Origin: CAG-791 sp003447895
Lineage (GTDB): Bacteria; Bacillota; Clostridia; Lachnospirales; Lachnospiraceae
Assembly (NCBI GenBank): GCA_946620035.1
Contig: CAMOMX010000075.1
Span: 1-10,381, forward strand
Direction of reading: 5' to 3'
Length of the DNA: 10,381 nucleotides
Shown: positions 5,646 through 10,381 of the stretch, in pieces
Layout: each line of letters starts with the position of its first letter
Numbering within the stretch: position 1 is the first letter of the stretch
Position numbers and translations under genes: made by a program
Notes under the pieces: generated by a model
What the model was told of the DNA's origin: nothing
What the model saw: only the letters and a program-made list of their open reading frames with translations
The model's database searches: none

Positions 5646-7469
5646 ATGAAAAAGCATACGGTCATCGCATTAGCATCGGCACTTACTATTGCGGCAGGAA
5701 GCATTTTCGCAGCTGAGAGCGCTGCTTCGTCAGGAGCAGTCGGTGCACAGGGCGCCGGCAGGTCTTTATCGGACGCAGGTGATGACAGCATTTCTTATGA
5801 CGACGCGATCGCGGAGCTCTATGCGCGAAGCACTTCTATTTCAGATCAGGAAATTCTTGAGATTGCCCGTAAAATGAAACCCGACTGCACTGCCGTCGAG
5901 AACGAACTCGGCGCGGAGGAAGCGGATCAGATCATCCATACGATCACCGGTTACGAACAGGACAAGGCCTCTTACCTTCTTGGGAACGCCAAGGCGGATG
6001 AGGAAGTCGGGGACGAGTGGGAGAAGCAGGCTTATTACACGAAGATGAGCATGTCCTCCGCACAGGACCTGACGAACCTGATTCCCGGCTACACGATCAC
6101 TTCCTGCACCGAAGAGGACGGGAAGGTCAGCGTCGATATCGACGAGTGGATGACGGAAGGCTATACGGAAGGCGAAGGGGACACCGTGAACGTCTCCGCT
6201 TACCGCTATTACTTCACGGCAGTTCTGTCAAAAGACAGCGCGGGCAGCTGGAATGTCGCCTCCATTACCAATACAGAGAGAAACTTCACATGGCTTGAGG
6301 ACGCCGAAATCCAGGAGAGCGTGTACGGCGAAGTCGCGCAGCTTTCCGAGGACCTCGCAGAGGAAGCGGCCGAGGGCGCGCAGGCCTCCGCAGAGACGGC
6401 AGAGGGCGGCCTTATGACCTCCACGCTCAAGACTTACGCAGACGGCCGCTACAACTACAACGTCGACAAGGCCATTGCCTATGCCGACAGATGGGCCACC
6501 TCCCGAAACCCTGAGTACAGACAGTACCCCGGCGTCGACTGCTGCAACTTTGTGTCCCAGTGCCTGTACGCGGGCGGCATGCCCAAGAACAACAACTGGT
6601 ACCCGGGATCCGTCGCATGGATCAACTGCAGCGCGGCCATCGCGAATTTCAAGAAATACGGCACTTTCATGAGCGCCAACGACGGAAACGTCCTTAGAGG
6701 AAACCCCGTCTACTACGACTGGAACAGCAACGGCGTTTACGATCACACAGCGATCTGTGTCGGCAGAAACAGCGCGGGCACGCCGATTATCGACGCCCAC
6801 ACAGGTGACCACTACCACGCGACATGGCGCCTTTCCGGTAACGGAACCAGGGCCACGATCCAGCTGAGAGGAAACGGCTCGACCTCCGGCGGCCAGAGCG
6901 CTACGACGGCGTCCGGCGGCAAGTGGAAGAAAGTGAACGGCAAGTGGTATTACTACAGCGCAAACGGGACGAAGTTCAAGGGCTGGCTCAAGTACAAGGG
7001 AAAGACCTATTACCTGAGAAAGAACGGCCAGATGGCGACCGGCTGGAAGAAGATCGGAAACTACTGGTACTACTTCGCAAAGAGCGGCGAGATGCGCACC
7101 GGATGGCTCAAGCTCGGCGCAAGGAAATATTACCTTCTGGACAGCGGAAAGATGAAGAAGGGCTGGCTTAACAAGGACGGCAAGTGGTACTACATGTGCT
7201 CGGAAGGCTATGCGGTGACCGGCTGGAGGACCGTGAACGGCCAGACCTACTACATGAACAAGCAGGGCGTGATGCAGACCGGGCTCACGAAGATCGATGG
7301 CATGAATTACTATTTTGACTCACAGGGCCGCAAGACGCTCGGATGGGTCACCGTGAGAGGAAAGAAGTACTTCTTCAGCCCCTCCGCGGGCGGCAGGGCA
7401 GCCACCGGCTATTGGGACATCAACAACGTGATCTATTACTTTAACTCGGACGGTGTGCTGATCGGATGA
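5646..7469 (+). CDS. secreted cysteine amidase (Amidase_6 type) with choline/glucan-binding-type repeats
   Basis: The 607-residue exported protein is probably a peptidoglycan-acting enzyme. Residues 1-23 form a signal peptide (MKKH, hydrophobic core, small residues to about A22-A27) with no lipobox cysteine. Residues ~45-255 form an N-terminal region of helices and then strands (about 125-215) that may be NTF2-like, ending in an A/E-rich linker (235-256). Residues ~262-405 match the putative amidase domain: YNVDKAIAYADRWA (271-284), the nucleophile motif DCCNFVSQCL (298-307, C299 as likely catalytic Cys), DHTAICVG (366-373, H367) and IIDAHTGD (381-388). A Ser/Gly/Thr linker leads to nine wall-binding repeats (425-607). 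The start follows GGAGGGG (5636-5642). A cysteine occupies position 300 beside the nucleophile, where the family usually has Thr or another residue. There is no LPxTG motif, so attachment would be through the repeats. The exact bond cut cannot be read from the sequence. Confidence 0.88.
   Translation: MKKHTVIALASALTIAAGSIFAAESAASSGAVGAQGAGRSLSDAGDDSISYDDAIAELYARSTSISDQEILEIARKMKPDCTAVENELGAEEADQIIHTITGYEQDKASYLLGNAKADEEVGDEWEKQAYYTKMSMSSAQDLTNLIPGYTITSCTEEDGKVSVDIDEWMTEGYTEGEGDTVNVSAYRYYFTAVLSKDSAGSWNVASITNTERNFTWLEDAEIQESVYGEVAQLSEDLAEEAAEGAQASAETAEGGLMTSTLKTYADGRYNYNVDKAIAYADRWATSRNPEYRQYPGVDCCNFVSQCLYAGGMPKNNNWYPGSVAWINCSAAIANFKKYGTFMSANDGNVLRGNPVYYDWNSNGVYDHTAICVGRNSAGTPIIDAHTGDHYHATWRLSGNGTRATIQLRGNGSTSGGQSATTASGGKWKKVNGKWYYYSANGTKFKGWLKYKGKTYYLRKNGQMATGWKKIGNYWYYFAKSGEMRTGWLKLGARKYYLLDSGKMKKGWLNKDGKWYYMCSEGYAVTGWRTVNGQTYYMNKQGVMQTGLTKIDGMNYYFDSQGRKTLGWVTVRGKKYFFSPSAGGRAATGYWDINNVIYYFNSDGVLIG
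6918..7466 (+). repeat. nine tandem ~20-residue cell-wall-binding repeats
   Basis: The amidase's C-terminal third repeats a unit of the form GWkk-x-GKWYYf-xx-xG-xmkT. Units start at residues 425, 446, 466, 486, 506, 526, 546, 566 and 588, so the period is 20 residues except for 21 and 22 at the first and the eighth. The aromatic pairs WYY/TYY/KYF and the GW pairs are those of CW_binding_1 repeats, known to bind choline in pneumococcal proteins and glucans in streptococcal ones. The ligand here is unknown. The units are diverged at DNA level, so this is an old array and not a recent expansion. Confidence 0.92.
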
Positions 7470-7517
7470 CGCGCGAAGGCGGCATTCAGGCGGCGGACCG
7501 GACAGACGGCGGAATTT

Positions 7518-8231
7518 ATGTATACATTTGACGGAAGAATCCGATACAGCGAGGTGGACCGGAAGAGGTTCCTCACAGTCGAGAAACTGATCGACTATTT
7601 CCAGGACTGCAGTTCTTTCCAGTCGGAGGACCTGGGAGTCGGCCTCGACTACATGGAGCGGGGCAAAATAGCGTGGGTCATCAACTACTGGCAGATCCGC
7701 CTGTTCAGAAGGCCCCGGATGGGAGAGTGCGTAAGGACCGGGACGCAGCCCTATGAGTTCAAGGGAATCCTCGGCATGAGAAATTTCATGATGGAGACAC
7801 AGGACGGCGAGCGGCTGGCTGTTGCCAACTCGGTCTGGTCCCTTCTCGACATGACGAAGATGTACCCGACGCGGATCCCGGCGGAGCTCACAGAGAAGTA
7901 TCAGACGGCTCCAAAGCTGGAGATGGACTACAAGCCGCGCAAGATCGCGGTTCCCGGGGAAGGGGGCTGTCCGATGGAGGAGATCGTGGTCAGGAACCAC
8001 CATCTCGACACGAACCAGCACATGAACAATGCGCAGTATGTGCACTTCGCGTTCATGTATATGCCGGCGGACCGGGAAGCCGAGGAGCTCCGCGTGGAGT
8101 ACAAGAAGCAGGCGGTCCTCGGAGACAGGATTTTCCCGGTGCTGTACCGGAAAGACGAAAAGACGCTTCTGGTCTCTATGAACGGAAGTGACGGAAAGCC
8201 GTACGCGGTGGTGGAGACCACGTTTCGGTAA
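7518..8231 (+). CDS. acyl-ACP thioesterase (FatA/FatB family, bacterial type)
   Basis: This 237-residue cytoplasmic enzyme should release free fatty acids from acyl carrier protein. It is a double hot-dog protein. The N-terminal half starts YTFDGRIRYSEVD and includes AWVINYWQIRLFRRP (52-66), the substrate-tunnel half. The second half carries the catalytic motif HLDTNQHMNNAQYV (162-175), that is D164, N166 and H168 of the plant D-x-N-x-H-x-N-N motif. The plant LEYRREC segment appears as VEYKKQA (193-199): the glutamate E194 is kept, but the cysteine position is alanine, as I recall for bacterial members. The length fits bacterial members (about 240), which lack the plant transit peptide. The start has a modest GGCGGA site (7508-7513). 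It lies 48 bases after the amidase with no terminator between, so some co-transcription is possible, and 30 bases before the next gene. Chain-length preference cannot be told. Confidence 0.92.
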   Translation: MYTFDGRIRYSEVDRKRFLTVEKLIDYFQDCSSFQSEDLGVGLDYMERGKIAWVINYWQIRLFRRPRMGECVRTGTQPYEFKGILGMRNFMMETQDGERLAVANSVWSLLDMTKMYPTRIPAELTEKYQTAPKLEMDYKPRKIAVPGEGGCPMEEIVVRNHHLDTNQHMNNAQYVHFAFMYMPADREAEELRVEYKKQAVLGDRIFPVLYRKDEKTLLVSMNGSDGKPYAVVETTFR

Positions 8232-8261
8232 ACAAAAAATGCAGTGAAAGAAGGAGATGAC

Positions 8262-9095
8262 ATGAAACTAGGAGAACTGCAGACCCTGAAAGTGGAAAAG
8301 ATCGTGCCGTTTGGCGTTTATCTGACAGGGGAGGATCCTGAAGAGGGGAGGGTCCTCCTGCCTCGCTCCCAGGTGCCTGAGGGCACGAAGGAGGGACAGG
8401 AGCTGGAAGTTTTTCTCTATAAAGATTCCGAGGACAGGATGATCGCGACCCGCAGAAAGCCCAAGCTCATGCTGCACCAGGTCGGCTATCTGACGGTGCT
8501 TCAGGTGGGCCGGATCGGCGCTTTTCTGGACTGGGGACTCGACAAAGACCTGCTGCTTCCCTTCCACGAGCAGCCCCGCGAGAGGGTCAAGGAGGGACAG
8601 GAGGTTCTGGTCGCCGTCTACCTCGACAAGAGCGAGAGACTGTGCGCGACGATGAATGTCTATCCCTACCTCAGCAAGGAGAGCCCCTACAGGACCGGCG
8701 ACCAGGTGACCGGCATCGTCTATGAGACAAGCCGCAACTTCGGCGCGTTCGTGGCGGTGGACAGCATATACTCCGCGCTGATCCCCAAGAGGGAGCTGGT
8801 CAGGGACCTTCGCGTCGGCGACGTCATCTCCGCGAGAGTGACCTCGGTGAAGCCGGACGGAAAGATCGACCTGAGCATCCGCGAGAAGGCGCCCCTTCAG
8901 ATGGACCGCGATATGGACAGGATCATGAACCGGATGCACGCCAACGGCGGCTTCCTCCCCTTCAATGACCGCGTCGCGCCCGAGATCATCCGCGTAGAGA
9001 TGCAGATGAGCAAGAATGAATTCAAGAGAGCGGTGGGCCACCTTCTCAAGCTGGGCAAAATAGAGATCGGATCAGACGCGATCCGGATCAAATAG
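8262..9095 (+). CDS. cvfB: S1 domain RNA-binding protein, CvfB/YitL-like
   Basis: The 277-residue protein has the CvfB plan: three S1-type OB folds (about 1-62, 68-132 and 142-206) and a C-terminal winged helix (about 213-277). The third is the clearest S1 domain: GDQVTGIVYETSRNFGAFVA (146-165), SALIPKREL (171-179), VGDVISARV (185-193) and DGKIDLSIRE (199-208). Staphylococcus aureus CvfB binds RNA and affects virulence-factor expression, and B. subtilis YitL is the homologue. Its exact role is not settled. The frame can be read back to a GTG at 8244, but the ATG at 8262 sits five bases after a good AAGGAG (8251-8256) and begins at the natural domain edge (MKLGELQTLKVEKI), so it was chosen. 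It lies 30 bases behind the thioesterase and just before a terminator, so the two form a short operon. Confidence 0.9.
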   Translation: MKLGELQTLKVEKIVPFGVYLTGEDPEEGRVLLPRSQVPEGTKEGQELEVFLYKDSEDRMIATRRKPKLMLHQVGYLTVLQVGRIGAFLDWGLDKDLLLPFHEQPRERVKEGQEVLVAVYLDKSERLCATMNVYPYLSKESPYRTGDQVTGIVYETSRNFGAFVAVDSIYSALIPKRELVRDLRVGDVISARVTSVKPDGKIDLSIREKAPLQMDRDMDRIMNRMHANGGFLPFNDRVAPEIIRVEMQMSKNEFKRAVGHLLKLGKIEIGSDAIRIK

Positions 9096-9125
9096 TTTTA
9101 AGCAAAAATAACCAACGCAGAAAGG

Positions 9126-9167
9126 ATAAAGTGAAGCAAGTTTACTGCTTCACTTTATTTGTTTATT
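9126..9167 (+). terminator. intrinsic terminator after cvfB
   Basis: A 13-bp perfect stem, ATAAAGTGAAGCA (9126-9138) with TGCTTCACTTTAT (9146-9158), has a 7-base loop and is followed by the T-rich TTGTTTATT (9159-9167). The T tract is interrupted, so termination may be less than complete. It lies 31 bases after the cvfB stop. Confidence 0.85.
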
Positions 9168-9291
9168 AAAAATACACAAAATTATCACGCTTTTTATGGA
9201 TTATTTGATGAATATGGTCTAGAATAGAATAGACGGTAAATTCGATACGCTTAATTAGTTGCGGATTCTGACGCGAAAGTGTGAGGGGGAC
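9168..9291 (+). promoter_or_regulatory. AT-rich upstream region of the PucR/CdaR-type regulator gene
   Basis: This gap is much more AT-rich than its surroundings up to about 9260. Two -10-like hexamers TAGAAT overlap at 9220-9225 and 9225-9230 as part of a 5-base repeat (TAGAATAGAATAGA, 9220-9233). No convincing -35 box lies 16-18 bases before either, so the promoter is only probable. It would leave a leader of roughly 55-65 bases. The ribosome site is GAGGGGG (9283-9289), close to the ATG at 9292. Confidence 0.4.
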
Positions 9292-10380
9292 ATGGTTTCA
9301 AATCAAGTATTGCAGAACACGATTGAGGGCATTAAAGAGATCTCGCATCTGGAGCTTGGGGTTATGGATGCGGAAGGAAGAGAAGTGGCAGTGACGGCGC
9401 CCGTGTTTGCGGACGCGGCCGGCGCGATCCCGGATTTCGCTGTCTCACCGGCGGATTCCCAGTCGGCGGGACCTTACCAGTTCTTCAAGGTCATGGACGA
9501 GGGACAACTTGAGTTTGTCATCGTCGTCTACGGGGAGACGGACAGCTCCCTTCTGATCGGAAGAATGGCGGCGTTCCAGCTGAAGGGCCTTATGGGGGCG
9601 TTTAAGGAGAGGTATGACAAGGACAGCTTCATGAAGAACCTGCTCCTGGACAACCTGCTCCTTGTGGACATCTACAGCCGGGCCAAGAAGCTTCATGTCG
9701 CGGCGGACGCGCAGAGGGTCGTCCTCATCATTGAGACGGGGAACGAGAGGGACAAGAATGTCCTCGAAGTCGTACAGGAACTGATCGGATCCAATACGAC
9801 GGATTTTGTCACCGCCGTGGATGAGAACAACGTAGTGGTGGTCAAGGACCTGACGGACGGAAACAGAGCACGCGATATCGAGAAGACAGCGAATATGATC
9901 GACGCGCACCTTCGAAAGCTCGGGATCACCGGAATCCGCATTTCCTACGGAACGGTTGTCGGCGAGATCAAGGAGGTCAGCCGCTCCTACAAGGAGGCGA
10001 AGATGGCGCTGGATGTAAGCCGCATCTTCTTCGAGGACCGCACAGTGATCGCCTACAACGAGCTGGGCATCGGCAGGCTGATCTATCAGCTCCCGATCCC
10101 TCTGTGCAAGATGTTCATCCGGGAGATCTTCAAGGGCAAGAACCCGGAGGAATTCGACCAGGAGACCCTGGCGACGATCAACAAGTTCTTCGAGAACAGC
10201 CTGAATGTCTCGGAGACATCGAGGCAGCTCTTCATCCACAGGAACACCCTTGTTTACCGCCTCGACAAACTGCAGAAGAGCACGGGGCTGGACCTTCGGG
10301 TCTTCGAGGACGCGATCACCTTCAAGATCGCCCTGATGGTCGTCAAGTACATGAAGTACATGAAGCAGTTTGAATACTGA
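9292..10380 (+). CDS. PucR/CdaR-family helix-turn-helix transcription regulator
   Basis: The 362-residue protein is a DNA-binding regulator of the PucR/CdaR type. Residues ~1-105 form a sensor region that begins VSNQVLQNTIEGIKEISHLELGV in style (helix, then a strand with MDAEGREV at 25-32), like a small PAS/diacid-recognition-type fold. Residues ~115-255 resemble the degenerate CdaR GGDEF-like domain (RVVLIIETGN 142-151; ISYGTVVGEIKEVSRSYKEA 217-236). Residues ~291-352 are the PucR-type HTH: LATINKFFENSLNVSETSRQ (293-312) and LFIHRNTLVYRLDKLQKSTG (313-332). Homologues respond to purines, sugar diacids or amino acids, but the inducer here cannot be told. A TTG at 9259 would add 11 residues, but ATG 9292 has the GAGGGGG site and was preferred. 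The gene ends one base before the window edge, so any target operon downstream is unseen. A 9-base tandem (AAGTACATG twice) near the end encodes KYMKYMK. Confidence 0.88.
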   Translation: MVSNQVLQNTIEGIKEISHLELGVMDAEGREVAVTAPVFADAAGAIPDFAVSPADSQSAGPYQFFKVMDEGQLEFVIVVYGETDSSLLIGRMAAFQLKGLMGAFKERYDKDSFMKNLLLDNLLLVDIYSRAKKLHVAADAQRVVLIIETGNERDKNVLEVVQELIGSNTTDFVTAVDENNVVVVKDLTDGNRARDIEKTANMIDAHLRKLGITGIRISYGTVVGEIKEVSRSYKEAKMALDVSRIFFEDRTVIAYNELGIGRLIYQLPIPLCKMFIREIFKGKNPEEFDQETLATINKFFENSLNVSETSRQLFIHRNTLVYRLDKLQKSTGLDLRVFEDAITFKIALMVVKYMKYMKQFEY

Positions 10381-10381
10381 T

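Noticed and set aside
6918..7466. A CRISPR array or recent DNA tandem repeat
   Set aside because: The periodicity is at protein level (20 residues, wall-binding repeats); the DNA units are diverged and coding throughout.
8244..8261. GTG start of the CvfB-like protein (adds six residues)
   Set aside because: The ribosome site AAGGAG at 8251-8256 would lie inside the coding sequence; it is placed correctly for ATG 8262.
9259..9291. TTG start of the PucR/CdaR-type regulator (adds 11 residues)
   Set aside because: No ribosome site ahead of the TTG, while GAGGGGG stands directly before ATG 9292.
10341..10370. A 9-base tandem near the end of the regulator gene
   Set aside because: Only two copies, in frame and encoding KYMKYMK; a local codon coincidence is enough to explain it.

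Overview
The window reads as ordinary chromosome from a GC-rich member of the Clostridia, most likely Lachnospiraceae or a close relative. This rests on the coding style (GC-rich genes with AT-rich gaps), the SD-type ribosome binding sites, the yrrM/U32-type gene pair, a tRNA without encoded CCA, and a secreted amidase with choline/glucan-binding-type repeats. All eight protein genes and the one tRNA lie on the + strand. I see no insertion sequence, phage, CRISPR or defence genes.

Layout: (1) 1-2239: a SAM-dependent O-methyltransferase of the TrmR/YrrM type, then a U32 'peptidase' family protein of the TrhP/YegQ type. Together they probably make 5-hydroxyuridine and then 5-methoxyuridine at tRNA wobble position 34. 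(2) 2240-5115: trkA and trkH, a potassium uptake pair 16 bases apart, behind a short AT-rich gap. (3) 5116-5392: a self-contained tRNA-Gln(CUG) unit with a consensus-like promoter, an AT-rich stretch upstream, a leader hairpin and a strong intrinsic terminator. (4) 5393-7469: a 250-base gap ending in a structured AT-rich promoter, then a 607-residue secreted cysteine amidase with nine C-terminal wall-binding repeats. (5) 7518-9095: a bacterial acyl-ACP thioesterase and a CvfB/YitL-like S1 RNA-binding protein, followed by a terminator. (6) 9292-10380: a PucR/CdaR-type transcription regulator ending one base before the window edge.

The genes are mostly housekeeping, and I find no clear undescribed system. 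The most interesting points are the tRNA-modification pair with an unusual N-terminal extension on the methyltransferase; the promoter of the amidase, where a 10-bp interrupted inverted repeat covers the -35 box and a one-helical-turn direct repeat fills the spacer; the amidase itself, which has a double cysteine at its active site and an unassigned N-terminal domain; and the thioesterase-CvfB pairing.
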